Positions 36,134 through 45,796 of a DNA stretch of 64,000 nucleotides are shown piece by piece. The notes below the pieces were generated by a model. That model was not told the origin of the DNA and ran no database searches. It worked only from the letters and a program-made list of their open reading frames with translations. Source of the stretch: Aequitasia blattaphilus (lineage in GTDB: Bacteria; Bacillota; Clostridia; Lachnospirales; Lachnospiraceae); contig NZ_JAMXOD010000001.1 in assembly GCF_024721305.1 (NCBI RefSeq), positions 223,830 to 287,829 on the forward strand, written 5' to 3'. How positions within the stretch are numbered: position 1 is the first letter of the stretch; each line of letters begins with the position of its first letter. The position numbers and the translations under genes are program-made.

Positions 36134-36649
36134 ATGAAAAAAAACAATTTGATTTTAATTGGCATGCCAGCTTCAGGGAAAAGTACAATTGGAGTAGTGG
36201 CGGCAAAAAGAATGGGGTATCAGTTTATTGATACGGATTTATTAATTCAGCAGCAAGAAAAAAGACTACTGAAAGAGATTATAGAACAAGAGGGAATCGA
36301 AGGATTTCTTAAAATAGAGAATCAGGTAAATGGAGACTTAGATGTGGAGCAGGCAGTGATTTCTCCCGGAGGCAGTGTGATTTATTGTGAGGAAGCGATG
36401 AAGCACTTCAAAGAAATAGGGGTTGTTGTTTATCTGGATGTGGATTATAAGGAAATAGAAAAAAGAATTAGTGATGCAGCAGGAAGAGGGGTTGTATTAA
36501 AGGAAGGACAAACTTTAAAAGATCTGTATGAAGAGAGACTTCCGTTTTTTGAAAAATACGCCGATGTAACGGTTTCTCAAGAAGGACTCACCATCAATCA
36601 AACGATTAGTACGGTCATGAAATATTACGAAACAATTACGAATATGTGA
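36134..36649 (+). CDS. Shikimate-kinase-like P-loop kinase
   Basis: A 171-residue P-loop kinase of the shikimate kinase fold: Walker A GMPASGKST (10-18), Asp33-Thr-Asp35, the GG pair in SPGGSVIY and the LxxLYxxRxPFFxxxAD tail with its Arg. The usual FRxxE motif, whose Arg binds the shikimate carboxylate, reads FLKIE (Leu59). It therefore may act on another small substrate or be a divergent AroK. No other shikimate-pathway gene is near. AAAGGATACACAAATT precedes the ATG. Confidence 0.7.
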   Translation: MKKNNLILIGMPASGKSTIGVVAAKRMGYQFIDTDLLIQQQEKRLLKEIIEQEGIEGFLKIENQVNGDLDVEQAVISPGGSVIYCEEAMKHFKEIGVVVYLDVDYKEIEKRISDAAGRGVVLKEGQTLKDLYEERLPFFEKYADVTVSQEGLTINQTISTVMKYYETITNM

Positions 36650-36656
36650 AAAACAT

Positions 36657-36684
36657 TTTACAAATGGGGAATATGTGGTATAAT
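36657..36684 (+). promoter_or_regulatory. murA promoter with extended -10
   Basis: TTTACA (36657-36662) and TGGTATAAT (extended -10, hexamer 36679-36684) are 16 bases apart, 35 bases before murA. Confidence 0.7.
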
Positions 36685-36719
36685 AGCCAAGAATTCAAAA
36701 GAAATTAAGAGGTGTATTT

Positions 36720-38012
36720 ATGGAACAATATGTGATAAAAGGCGGGCACCCTTTAGTGGGCGAGGTGGAAATTGGCGGAGCCAAAAATGCTGCCCTTGCG
36801 ATACTTGCAGCTGCTATTATGACAGACGATACTGTATTAATTGACAACCTTCCAGATGTAAATGATGTTAATGTTTTGCTGGATGCCATTGAAGGAATCG
36901 GTGCAATGGTACATAGAGTAGACAGACACACAGTAAAGATTAATGGAACCAATATCAGGAACATGAGTGTTGAATATGATTATATTAAAAAGATTAGAGC
37001 ATCCTATTATTTACTGGGAGCTTTGCTTGGGAAATACAAAAGAGGCGAAGTAGCTCTTCCGGGAGGATGCAACATTGGGAGCAGACCAATCGACCAGCAT
37101 CTGAAAGGCTTTCGGGCTCTTGGAGCAGAAATTTCCATTGAACATGGAAAAGTTGTAGCGGAAGCACATAATTTTCAGGGTGAACACGTTTACTTTGATG
37201 TGGTTACGGTGGGTGCTACGATTAATGTAATGATGGCGGCCTGCTTAGCAGAAGGAATCACCATCATGGAAAATGTGGCAAAAGAACCTCACGTGGTAGA
37301 TGTTGCCAATTTCTTGAACAGTATGGGGGCGAACATTAGAGGTGCGGGTACGGATGTCATTAAAATCCGTGGCGTAAAATCTCTTCATGGAACACAGTAT
37401 TCTGTGATTCCAGATCAGATTGAAGCAGGTACTTTTATGTATGCGGCAGCGGCAACAAAGGGAGACGTCACTGTTTTAAACGTGATACCAAAGCATTTAG
37501 AGTCAACCATAGCAAAGCTAAAGGATATGGGCTGTGAAGTGGAAGAGTTTGATGATGCTGTCCGAGTTGTTTCGAAAGGAAACCTAAAGTCTACCCACGT
37601 AAAGACACTACCTTATCCCGGATTTCCTACAGATATGCAGCCTCAAATAGGAGTTATTCTTGCTCTTTGTAAAGGAACCAGTACAATCACAGAAAGCATA
37701 TTTGAAAACCGCTTTAAGTATTTAGATGAATTGGCACGGATGGGTGCAAAGGTAAAAGTGGAAGGAAATTCAGCAACAGTTGAAGGAATCGAAGGCTTTA
37801 CCGGAGCAAGAGTAAGTGCTCCAGACTTAAGAGCTGGTGCGGCATTGTGTATTGCCGGAATGGCAGCAGATGGTATTACCATAGTAGATGATATTGTGTA
37901 TATTCAACGAGGATATGAACACTTTGAAGAAAAACTCCGTGGCATAGGGGCTCTTATTGAAAAAGTTTCCTCAGAGAAAGAGATTCAAAAGTTCAAGTTA
38001 AAAATTGGATAA
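36720..38012 (+). CDS. murA: UDP-N-acetylglucosamine 1-carboxyvinyltransferase MurA
   Basis: A 430-residue enzyme that transfers enolpyruvate from PEP to UDP-GlcNAc, the first committed step of peptidoglycan synthesis. GGAKNAALAILAA (with the catalytic Lys) and LPGGCNIGSRPID (with the fosfomycin-reactive Cys) are intact, and the length fits. AAGAGGTGTATTT precedes the ATG. Clostridia often have two MurA paralogues; which one this is cannot be told here. Confidence 0.95.
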   Translation: MEQYVIKGGHPLVGEVEIGGAKNAALAILAAAIMTDDTVLIDNLPDVNDVNVLLDAIEGIGAMVHRVDRHTVKINGTNIRNMSVEYDYIKKIRASYYLLGALLGKYKRGEVALPGGCNIGSRPIDQHLKGFRALGAEISIEHGKVVAEAHNFQGEHVYFDVVTVGATINVMMAACLAEGITIMENVAKEPHVVDVANFLNSMGANIRGAGTDVIKIRGVKSLHGTQYSVIPDQIEAGTFMYAAAATKGDVTVLNVIPKHLESTIAKLKDMGCEVEEFDDAVRVVSKGNLKSTHVKTLPYPGFPTDMQPQIGVILALCKGTSTITESIFENRFKYLDELARMGAKVKVEGNSATVEGIEGFTGARVSAPDLRAGAALCIAGMAADGITIVDDIVYIQRGYEHFEEKLRGIGALIEKVSSEKEIQKFKLKIG

Positions 38013-38031
38013 AATAGAATATGGAAACATC

Positions 38032-38131
38032 CCTTTTATTAAGAGCAGTGGAGACGAAGGATCTGTGAAACTGCGGCAACCCCCATTAAGTGGTAGGTGC
38101 TCACCTGAGCGAGTAATCGAACAATAAAAGG
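38032..38131 (+). promoter_or_regulatory. SAM-I riboswitch (S-box) aptamer
   Basis: The S-box core is clear: TTATTAAGAGCAGTGGAGA, then CTGTGAAACTGCGGCAACC, and the GTGGTAGGTGC...GAGC stem region. P1 is formed by CCTTTTATT (38032-38040) and AATAAAAGG (38123-38131), a perfect 9-bp helix. The P1 3' strand (AAAAGGA) can instead pair with TCCTTTT of the terminator. Binding of S-adenosylmethionine would free the terminator and switch off metK. Confidence 0.92.
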
Positions 38132-38154
38132 ATTGGTTTATGAATCACGTAAAG

Positions 38155-38179
38155 CAGTCCTTTTTAGGACTGTTTTTTT
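38155..38179 (+). terminator. Riboswitch-controlled terminator
   Basis: CAGTCCT and AGGACTG form a 7-bp stem with a TTTT loop, followed by seven T residues. It is the expression platform of the SAM riboswitch. Confidence 0.9.
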
Positions 38180-38211
38180 AAAATTATTAAACAAAGGAGA
38201 ATAGAATTAAA

Positions 38212-39399
38212 ATGGAAAGAAGACTATTTACATCAGAATCAGTAACAGAAGGACATCCAGATAAAATGAGCGATCAAATTTCCGACGCAATATTGGATGC
38301 ACTTATGGAAAAGGACCCTATGAGCAGGGTGGCGTGTGAGACTTGCACAACAACAGGTTTAGTTATGGTGATGGGAGAAATCACAACCAATGCATACGTG
38401 GATATGCAGAAAATCATAAGAGATACCATTCGCGATATAGGGTATACAAGAGGAAAATATGGATTTGATGCAGACAACTGTGGAGTGATGCTTGCAATTG
38501 ATGAACAATCCAAGGATATTGCATTAGGAGTAGACAAAGCTCTTGAAGCAAAGGAAATGAAAATGACGGAGGAAGAGCTGGATCAGATTGGAGCAGGGGA
38601 TCAAGGAATGATGTTTGGTTATGCAACCAATGAAACAGAAGAATATATGCCATACCCAATAGCCCTGGCTCATAAACTTGCAAGAAGGCTGACAGAGGTT
38701 CGAAAGGATAAAACCATACCATACCTTCGCCCAGATGGAAAAACCCAGGTAACAGTGGAATATGATGAAGCGGGAAAACCAACACGATTAGATGCAGTGG
38801 TACTGTCTACCCAGCATGATTCGGAAGTTAGCCAGGAACAAATCCATCAGGATGTTGCGGAGCATATCTTTGCAAAGGTACTTCCGAAAGATATGGTAGA
38901 TAAGGACACAAAATTCTTTATCAATCCAACAGGAAGATTTGTAGTAGGTGGACCTCATGGAGATAGTGGATTGACAGGCAGAAAAATCATTGTAGATACT
39001 TATGGCGGTATGGCAAGACATGGGGGGGGAGCTTTCTCAGGAAAGGACTGTACGAAAGTGGACCGCTCGGCAGCATATGCGGCTCGTTACGTTGCAAAGA
39101 ATATCGTAGCAGCTGGATTGGCAGAACAGTGTGAAGTACAGTTGTCCTATGCTATCGGAGTGGCAAGCCCCACTTCTGTTATGGTGGACACCTTTGGAAC
39201 TGGTAAAATATCAGACCATGATTTAACCGAGATTATCCGTAAGGAATTTGATTTAAGACCGGCAGGAATTATTAAAATGCTTGATTTGCGCAGACCAATC
39301 TACAAGCAGACCGCAGCCTATGGCCATTTTGGAAGAGACGATATCAAGCTCCCATGGGAAAGTCTGAACAAGACGGATGATTTAAAGAAATATCTTTAG
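38212..39399 (+). CDS. metK: S-adenosylmethionine synthetase MetK
   Basis: A 395-residue enzyme making SAM from methionine and ATP. Signature hexapeptides are present: [12 protein letters not shown] and GGGAFSGKD, plus the N-terminal [11 protein letters not shown] with a catalytic His. It lies directly behind a SAM-I riboswitch, so its product feeds back on its transcript. It heads a tightly spaced run of 13 genes. Confidence 0.97.
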   Translation: MERRLFTSESVTEGHPDKMSDQISDAILDALMEKDPMSRVACETCTTTGLVMVMGEITTNAYVDMQKIIRDTIRDIGYTRGKYGFDADNCGVMLAIDEQSKDIALGVDKALEAKEMKMTEEELDQIGAGDQGMMFGYATNETEEYMPYPIALAHKLARRLTEVRKDKTIPYLRPDGKTQVTVEYDEAGKPTRLDAVVLSTQHDSEVSQEQIHQDVAEHIFAKVLPKDMVDKDTKFFINPTGRFVVGGPHGDSGLTGRKIIVDTYGGMARHGGGAFSGKDCTKVDRSAAYAARYVAKNIVAAGLAEQCEVQLSYAIGVASPTSVMVDTFGTGKISDHDLTEIIRKEFDLRPAGIIKMLDLRRPIYKQTAAYGHFGRDDIKLPWESLNKTDDLKKYL

Positions 39400-39409
39400 A
39401 GGTAGGACG

Positions 39410-40909
39410 ATGAAGCTAAAAACCAGATTAATTCTATCCTTTTTCTTTATGGTAGCCATTCCCCTTACAATAATCCTTGGTGTTATCCAGGTAATTGGCA
39501 GGGTTCAAATTAATACCATTAAGGACAATTATGACATATCAGGAACCACGATAGGCAGTCTTTCAAACTTTATTCAAATCACCTCAATGATGACAGAGGA
39601 GCACTATATGGAGCTGCTTCACATATCTATGGAGGATCCGAAGAAGTTGGAAGACGACAAATATTTGGATGAGTTTAACAAACATCTAGAGCAAGAGGAT
39701 TCCTATTTAATTATTCGGAAGTCTGAGGACATTATTTATCAGGGAAGCAATGGAGAAAATGTAGACGAGGTAATTGCCCATCTGCCCCCACATGCAGAGA
39801 TACATGGAGAGGAAGCGGGAAATGATGGCCTCTATGTTGGTACCGCAGAAGCACTGGTAAAGCAAATCGATTTTACCTATCCGAATCAGGAAAAAGGGAC
39901 AGCTTTTATTGTCTCGGATGCAGGAAATGTGATTCCAGATATAGGACGTTTCTTTCGGAATGTTGCATTAGGTGTGATGGTGGTTTTGGTTCTCATGTCG
40001 GGGATATTGATTTACTGGATTTACAGAGGTATAATCAATCCAATTGGTAAGATGCAAAAAGCAACAAAAAACATCAAGGCAGGAAATCTGGACTTTGAAC
40101 TGTCACCAGTTGCAGATGACGAAATCGGACAGCTTTGCAAAGACTTAGAGGATATGAGAAAACGTCTAAAAGATAATGCAGAAGAAAAATTGATTTATGA
40201 CCGTGAGTCAAAAGAATTAATCAGTAATATTTCTCATGATTTGAAAACACCAGTGACTGCAATTAAAGGATATGCGGAAGGAATCATGGACGGAGTGGCA
40301 GATACGCCAGAAAAAATGGACAAATATATACGAACCATTTATAATAAGGCTAATGAGATGAACTTACTAATCAATGAGCTTACTCTTTATTCTAAAATTG
40401 ATACCAATCGTATTCCGTATAATTTTGCCACTCTTTCTACCCATGGGTATTTTGGGGACTCTTCCGAAGATTTATCACTCGAACTTGAGTCAAAGGGAGT
40501 CGTATTTGAATACAGAAATGACGCGGATCCGAATACTATGATTATTGCAGATGCGGAGCAGATACGAAGAGTTGTTCATAACATTGTAAATAATTCCATC
40601 AAATACATGGATAAGGATGAACCTGTAATTAAGATGCGGGTGAAGGATATTGGTGACTTTGTACAGGTGGAGCTGGAAGATAATGGAAAAGGAATTGCAG
40701 CAAAGGATCTGGCTCATATCTTTGAAAGGTTCTATCGTACAGATGCTTCCCGGAATTCATCGAAGGGTGGCAGCGGTATAGGACTTTCGATTGTGAAGAA
40801 AATCATCGAAGAGCACGGAGGCAAAATTTGGGCAACAAGCAAAGAAGGAATTGGAACAACAGTGTATTTTGTTCTGAGAAAATTTCAGGAGGTACCGATA
40901 GGTGAGTAG
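39410..40909 (+). CDS. Membrane sensor histidine kinase
   Basis: A 499-residue kinase: first membrane helix ~7-30, an extracytoplasmic sensor domain of ~150 residues, a second helix ~185-205, HAMP (~206-258), the HisKA helix with phospho-acceptor His in LISNISHDLKTPVTA (~277) and an HATPase domain with NIVNNSIKYM, DNGKGI and GGSGIGLSIVKK. It lies 10 bases after metK and overlaps its response regulator gene by 8 bases. With KtrAB downstream it may sense osmotic or K+ stress, but the sensor domain is not one I recognise. Confidence 0.9.
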   Translation: MKLKTRLILSFFFMVAIPLTIILGVIQVIGRVQINTIKDNYDISGTTIGSLSNFIQITSMMTEEHYMELLHISMEDPKKLEDDKYLDEFNKHLEQEDSYLIIRKSEDIIYQGSNGENVDEVIAHLPPHAEIHGEEAGNDGLYVGTAEALVKQIDFTYPNQEKGTAFIVSDAGNVIPDIGRFFRNVALGVMVVLVLMSGILIYWIYRGIINPIGKMQKATKNIKAGNLDFELSPVADDEIGQLCKDLEDMRKRLKDNAEEKLIYDRESKELISNISHDLKTPVTAIKGYAEGIMDGVADTPEKMDKYIRTIYNKANEMNLLINELTLYSKIDTNRIPYNFATLSTHGYFGDSSEDLSLELESKGVVFEYRNDADPNTMIIADAEQIRRVVHNIVNNSIKYMDKDEPVIKMRVKDIGDFVQVELEDNGKGIAAKDLAHIFERFYRTDASRNSSKGGSGIGLSIVKKIIEEHGGKIWATSKEGIGTTVYFVLRKFQEVPIGE

Positions 40910-41591
40910 AATACTGATTGTAGAAGACGAAGTCGCAATCGCAGAACTGGAAAAGGATTATCTGGAGCTGAGCGGCTTTGAGGTAGAGACAGAAAATGAT
41001 GGGGAATCAGGATTAAAAAAGGCATTAGAAGAAGAGTATGATTTGTTTATCCTGGATCTTATGCTTCCGGGAGTGGATGGGTTTGAAATTTGTAAGCAAA
41101 TCCGCGATAAGAAGAATACTCCAATCATCATGGTTTCGGCGAAAAAAGATGATATTGATAAAATTAGAGGCTTGGGACTGGGAGCAGATGATTATTTAAC
41201 AAAGCCATTTAGTCCAAGCGAGTTAGTAGCAAGAGTAAAAGCTCATCTTTCCAGATATGACCGCTTAACGGGCAGTGCCATAGAAGCGAATAAAATTATT
41301 GAAATCAGAGGGCTGAAAATAGACACAACAGCGAGACGTGTTTGGATTAATGGAGAAGAAAAGACCTTTACAACCAAGGAGTTCGATTTGCTGACCTTCC
41401 TGGCAGGGCACCAAAACCATGTTTATTCAAAGGAAGAGCTGTTCCGGGAAATCTGGGATATGGAATCCATTGGTGATATTGCAACGGTAACAGTACATAT
41501 TAAAAAAATAAGGGAGAAAATAGAAGTCGATACCTCAAATCCTCAATATATTGAAACCATATGGGGAGTCGGATACCGATTCAAGGTATAA
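40902..41591 (+). CDS. OmpR-family response regulator
   Basis: A 229-residue regulator with receiver domain (phospho-acceptor Asp52 in LFILDLMLPG, acidic pair at 9-10, Lys in MVSAKKDD) and a winged-helix DNA-binding domain (EFDLLTFLAGHQNHVYSKEE, then GDIATVTVHIKKIREKIE). It pairs with the kinase upstream through an 8-base overlap and is 10 bases before the K+ transporter gene, a likely target. Confidence 0.93.
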   Translation: MSRILIVEDEVAIAELEKDYLELSGFEVETENDGESGLKKALEEEYDLFILDLMLPGVDGFEICKQIRDKKNTPIIMVSAKKDDIDKIRGLGLGADDYLTKPFSPSELVARVKAHLSRYDRLTGSAIEANKIIEIRGLKIDTTARRVWINGEEKTFTTKEFDLLTFLAGHQNHVYSKEELFREIWDMESIGDIATVTVHIKKIREKIEVDTSNPQYIETIWGVGYRFKV

Positions 41592-41601
41592 GGTGGAAAC
41601 G

Positions 41602-42981
41602 ATGAATACAAAGAAAAGAAATCTGAGATGGGATACAATGAGAATTTTGGCGGGAGGTTTCCTAGGAACAATCTTCCTGGGTGCCTTCCTTCTTTGGTTA
41701 CCTATCTGTAATAATGAGCCCATTACCTTTCTGGATTCATTATTCACTTCTACAACAGCAGTTTGTGTGACTGGTCTTGTTACAATTGTGCCGGCTACTC
41801 AGTTTACTTTGCTGGGAAAAGTAATCCTGCTTCTGTTGATTCAGATTGGTGGCCTTGGTATTATTGCCTGTACGACAGGGTTTTTCATTTTAATTAAAAA
41901 GAAAATCACAATTAGTGAGAGAGTTATTATTTCTGAAACGTATAGCTCAGATGGTCCAGGCGGTATGGTGAAGATGGTCAGAAGAGCGGTTCTGGGCACT
42001 TTTTTTGTAGAAGCTGTGGGTGCAGCAGTTTATGCTTGTTATTTTATTCCTCATTATGGAGTGATAAATGGAATCGGCTACTCTGTTTTTCACTCGATTT
42101 CCGCTTTTTGCAATGCAGGAATTGATATTTTAGGAAGCACCAGCTTTGCAGAGTTTGTACATAATCCTCTGATTAATATTAATACAATGCTTCTTATTAT
42201 ATTAGGTGGAATAGGATTTATTGTTTGGTTTGACATCGTAGACAATGGAAAAAGAATTCGTAAACATGAAGTTCCTAAGAAATGGTGGTTTACAAGGTTG
42301 AATCTTCATTCAAAGATTGCATTGACAACAACGGCTATTATGCTGGTGGCAGGGACTTTAGCAATTTTGTTCTTTGAATATAATAACCCGGAAACAATGG
42401 GGAAATTTTCTGTGGGTGATAAAATAATGAGTGCTGCATTTCAGTCTGTTACAACGAGAACGGCTGGATACTTTACCTTGCCCCAGAATGTGCTTCATAA
42501 TGAGACAAAGCTTTTTGGTGCAATATGGATGTTTATTGGCGGATCACCAGGAGGTACTGCCGGTGGAATCAAGACAACGACCATTGCAATGTTAGTACTG
42601 ACAGCGATTGCAGTGATTCGTGGCGGAGAGGATACAGAGTGCTTCGGCAGGAAAATATCAAAAAGCAATTTTCGAACTGGTTTTGCCGTTTCTCTCCTTG
42701 CAATGATAATCTATTTGGTTGGAACTATGGCAATTGTTATGATAGAGAGTGATAGTGTGCCTGTAATTGACATTATTTATGAAACCGCCTCTGCATCAGG
42801 AACGGTAGGGCTTACAGCAAATCTTACTCCTAATTTACAAAAGACAAGCCAGATTGTTTTGATTGGGATGATGTACCTGGGAAGAATTGGACCACTTACA
42901 TTTGCCTTAGTATTTGGGGGAAGACGCCATGCTGCGAGTCAGATAAGAGAGTTACCGGAAAGAAATATTTTGGTTGGATAG
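41602..42981 (+). CDS. ktrB: TrkH/KtrB-family K+ transporter
   Basis: A 459-residue membrane protein with four pore motifs each carrying a selectivity Gly: TTAVCVTGL, SAFCNAGID, TTRTAGYF and ASGTVGLT. The third-domain gate region PGGTAGGIKTTT is typical of KtrB/NtpJ. It takes up K+, often coupled to Na+ in KtrB. The start at 41602 is set by AAGGTGGAAACG; a longer frame overlaps the regulator gene. It precedes its RCK partner by 12 bases. Confidence 0.92.
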   Translation: MNTKKRNLRWDTMRILAGGFLGTIFLGAFLLWLPICNNEPITFLDSLFTSTTAVCVTGLVTIVPATQFTLLGKVILLLLIQIGGLGIIACTTGFFILIKKKITISERVIISETYSSDGPGGMVKMVRRAVLGTFFVEAVGAAVYACYFIPHYGVINGIGYSVFHSISAFCNAGIDILGSTSFAEFVHNPLININTMLLIILGGIGFIVWFDIVDNGKRIRKHEVPKKWWFTRLNLHSKIALTTTAIMLVAGTLAILFFEYNNPETMGKFSVGDKIMSAAFQSVTTRTAGYFTLPQNVLHNETKLFGAIWMFIGGSPGGTAGGIKTTTIAMLVLTAIAVIRGGEDTECFGRKISKSNFRTGFAVSLLAMIIYLVGTMAIVMIESDSVPVIDIIYETASASGTVGLTANLTPNLQKTSQIVLIGMMYLGRIGPLTFALVFGGRRHAASQIRELPERNILVG

Positions 42982-42993
42982 GAGAATAAGAAG

Positions 42994-43650
42994 ATGAAAC
43001 AATATGCAGTTTTAGGATTGGGTAATTTTGGAGAAAGTATTGCCCTTACACTTCAAGAACTGGGCTGTGAGGTGATTGCGGTGGATCAGTCGGCAGAAAG
43101 AGTACAAAAGATAGCAGACCAAGTATCCTATGCAATGCGTGCAGATATAGGGGATCCAGAGGTGATAAAGGTCTTGGGTGCCAGGAATCTGGACGGTGTC
43201 ATTGTTGCGGTGGCCAACAACATGGAAGCGAGTATTTTGGCAACAATCGCATCGAAAGATTTGGGTGTGCCCTACGTTCTTGCCAAGGCGAATAATGCTA
43301 CCCATGAAAAAATATTGACGAAAATTGGTGCGGATGCTGTTGTATACCCGGAACGAGAAACGGGACAACGCGTTGCAAGGCAGCTGGTGTCAAAAAACTT
43401 TTCTGATTGGATTAGCTTGTCTCCGGATTATAGCATTATCGAAACAGCTACTCCAAAAGGATGGATTGGAAAGACATTAGAAGAGCTGAACATCAGGGAA
43501 AATCATGATGTAAGTGTTATAGGATTTATAAAAGGATCCATGGTAGAGGTAAATCCAGATCCGAAAAAGGTAATTGAGGAGAAAAGTGTTATCATCCTTA
43601 TGGGGGCCAATGATGCACTGCAGGAGATTCAGGATGGAGAGGAAGAATGA
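42994..43650 (+). CDS. ktrA: KtrA/TrkA-type K+ uptake regulatory subunit
   Basis: A 218-residue cytoplasmic protein with one RCK_N Rossmann domain (GLGNFGESIA nucleotide loop, later VAVANNMEASILATI) and one RCK_C domain (from ~135). Such octameric rings bind ATP/ADP and gate KtrB. Single-RCK length marks it as KtrA rather than the doubled TrkA of enterobacteria. It overlaps the next gene by 4 bases. Confidence 0.92.
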   Translation: MKQYAVLGLGNFGESIALTLQELGCEVIAVDQSAERVQKIADQVSYAMRADIGDPEVIKVLGARNLDGVIVAVANNMEASILATIASKDLGVPYVLAKANNATHEKILTKIGADAVVYPERETGQRVARQLVSKNFSDWISLSPDYSIIETATPKGWIGKTLEELNIRENHDVSVIGFIKGSMVEVNPDPKKVIEEKSVIILMGANDALQEIQDGEEE

Positions 43651-44426
43651 TTAGCAGCACCGCAAATCCGAAGGTGAAAGAACTGGTACAATTAAAAAAG
43701 AAAAAAAAGGAAAGAGACCAGCAAAAAGCCTATCTTGTGGAAGGCCTGCGAATGGCAAGAGAAGTTCCAAAGGCTGATATCCTCAAGATTTATACCACTG
43801 AGAAATTCTATCGGAGCAATCGGCAGTTTTTTGAAAAAAAGCAGGAGCCAATACTTCTCTCTGATACGGTGTTTCAATATGTGTCAGATACGAAGACACC
43901 TCAAGGGATTCTGTTGGTGGTTCGGCAGAGAGCCTATACAGAAGAAGATTTGATGGGGCAGAAAAATCCTTGTTTTTTGATTCTTGAAAATGTGCAGGAT
44001 CCGGGAAATGTGGGCACAATCTTAAGAAGTGCAGAGGGAGCTGGTATAAGTGGAATCCTCTTAAGTAAGGATTGTGCTGATCTTTATAATCCCAAAACAA
44101 TCAGGAGCACAATGGGATCGATTTTTCGGATACCCTTTTGCTATACAGATGATTTAAAAGCAAGTATTTTAAAGCTGAAAAACAGCAACATAACCCTTTA
44201 CAGTGCCGATTTAGATGGAGAAGCAAGCTATGATGAAGCAACCTATCAAAGAGCCTGTGGATTTCTAATAGGAAATGAGGGGAATGGTCTGACCAAAGAG
44301 ATTTCTGATTTGGCAGATGAAAAAATTTATATCCCGATGAAGGGAGAGGTAGAATCACTAAATGCCTCTATTGCGGCAACGATTTTAATGTTTGAAGTTG
44401 CTCGCCAAAGAAGAAGGGAGGAGTAG
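43647..44426 (+). CDS. TrmH/SpoU-family RNA 2'-O-methyltransferase
   Basis: A 259-residue knotted methyltransferase. An N-terminal substrate domain is followed by the SpoU motifs LENVQDPGNVGTILRSAEG, FLIGNEGNGL and MKGEVESLNASIAATILM. It methylates ribose in rRNA or tRNA; the exact nucleotide cannot be assigned from sequence. Part of the metK-dusB run. Confidence 0.92.
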   Translation: MISSTANPKVKELVQLKKKKKERDQQKAYLVEGLRMAREVPKADILKIYTTEKFYRSNRQFFEKKQEPILLSDTVFQYVSDTKTPQGILLVVRQRAYTEEDLMGQKNPCFLILENVQDPGNVGTILRSAEGAGISGILLSKDCADLYNPKTIRSTMGSIFRIPFCYTDDLKASILKLKNSNITLYSADLDGEASYDEATYQRACGFLIGNEGNGLTKEISDLADEKIYIPMKGEVESLNASIAATILMFEVARQRRREE

Positions 44427-44429
44427 AGC

Positions 44430-44867
44430 ATGGAAAATTATTATTGGTTGATTGCATTTGCAGTACTATTGATTTTCGAGATTTCAACCATGGGATTGAC
44501 GACCATATGGTTTGCAATTGGTGCAATATGCGCCTTTTTTGCTGCTGTGTTAGGCGGAAATTTAATGGTGCAGGTTATTGTTTTTATTGGCATTTCTATC
44601 TTATCCTTGATATTAACCAGACCTTTGGTAAAGAAACACTTTAATAATTCCAGAGAGGCGACGAATGTATACAGTCTCATTGGTCAACAGGGTTTGGTAA
44701 TCATACCCATCGATACTTTAAGGGCAGAAGGAAGAGTAGAGGTCAAGGGACAGGAATGGGCAGCTAAGACAGAGAGTCCCCATGGTAAGATTGAAACAGG
44801 CACTGAGGTAGAAGTAAAAAGAATTGAAGGAGTCCACTTGATTGTGGAACGGAAGGAGAATGTATAA
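44430..44867 (+). CDS. NfeD-like membrane protein
   Basis: A 145-residue protein with two or three membrane helices in the first ~75 residues and an OB-fold domain (GQQGLVIIPIDTLRAEGRVE, then GTEVEVKRIEG) at the C-terminus, which is the short NfeD layout. It shares one base with the next gene, encoding an SPFH protein, its usual partner. Confidence 0.88.
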   Translation: MENYYWLIAFAVLLIFEISTMGLTTIWFAIGAICAFFAAVLGGNLMVQVIVFIGISILSLILTRPLVKKHFNNSREATNVYSLIGQQGLVIIPIDTLRAEGRVEVKGQEWAAKTESPHGKIETGTEVEVKRIEGVHLIVERKENV

Positions 44868-45796
44868 TGTTAAGTATAATAGGAATTATTGTATTAATTA
44901 TTGTGATTATGATCTTAATATCATGTATTAAAATTGTAAGACAGGCACAGGCATTAGTAGTGGAGCGATTGGGAGCTTTTCAGGCAACCTGGGGAACGGG
45001 GCTTCACTTTAAGCTGCCTATCGTTGACAGAGTTGCAAGAAAGGTTGATTTAAAGGAACAGGTAGTTGACTTTGCACCACAGCCAGTTATTACCAAAGAT
45101 AATGTTACAATGAGAATTGACACGGTTGTCTTTTTCCAGATTACAGATCCAAAGCTATTCAGCTATGGAGTTGCAAATCCAATCATGGCGATTGAGAACC
45201 TTACAGCAACGACTCTTCGTAATATTATCGGAGATTTGGAATTGGATCAGACTCTTACCTCAAGAGAAACAATCAACACGAAAATGCGTGCATCCTTAGA
45301 TGTGGCAACAGACCCATGGGGAATCAAAGTAAATCGTGTGGAACTTAAAAATATTATTCCTCCTGCAGCTATTCAGGATGCTATGGAGAAACAAATGAAG
45401 GCAGAGCGTGAAAGAAGAGAAGCAATTCTTCGTGCAGAAGGTGAAAAGAAGTCTACAATTCTGGTAGCAGAAGGACAAAAAGAATCTGTTATTTTGGATG
45501 CAGAGGCTGAAAAGCAGGCGGCAATTCTTCGCGCAGAGGCTCAGAAAGAAAAGATGATCCGTGAAGCGGAAGGTGAGGCGGAAGCAATCCTTAAGGTGCA
45601 AAAAGCGAACGCAGACGGTATTGTATTCTTGAAAGAAGCTGGTGCAGATCAATCTGTTCTGACAATTAAGAGTTTGGAAGCCTTTGAAAAGGCGGCAGAT
45701 GGAAAGGCAACAAAGATTATTATTCCTTCTGAAATCCAAGGAATTGCAGGTCTTGCAAAATCATTGGCAGAGGTAGCAGGAAAGGAAGAAAAATAA
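44867..45796 (+). CDS. SPFH/band-7 (stomatin/QmcA-like) membrane protein
   Basis: A 309-residue protein with one N-terminal membrane helix, an SPFH domain ([18 protein letters not shown] onward) and a long coiled coil rich in Ala, Glu and Lys repeats ([20 protein letters not shown]). Members oligomerise into membrane microdomain cages and act with NfeD. Ends one base into argF. Confidence 0.92.
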   Translation: MLSIIGIIVLIIVIMILISCIKIVRQAQALVVERLGAFQATWGTGLHFKLPIVDRVARKVDLKEQVVDFAPQPVITKDNVTMRIDTVVFFQITDPKLFSYGVANPIMAIENLTATTLRNIIGDLELDQTLTSRETINTKMRASLDVATDPWGIKVNRVELKNIIPPAAIQDAMEKQMKAERERREAILRAEGEKKSTILVAEGQKESVILDAEAEKQAAILRAEAQKEKMIREAEGEAEAILKVQKANADGIVFLKEAGADQSVLTIKSLEAFEKAADGKATKIIIPSEIQGIAGLAKSLAEVAGKEEK

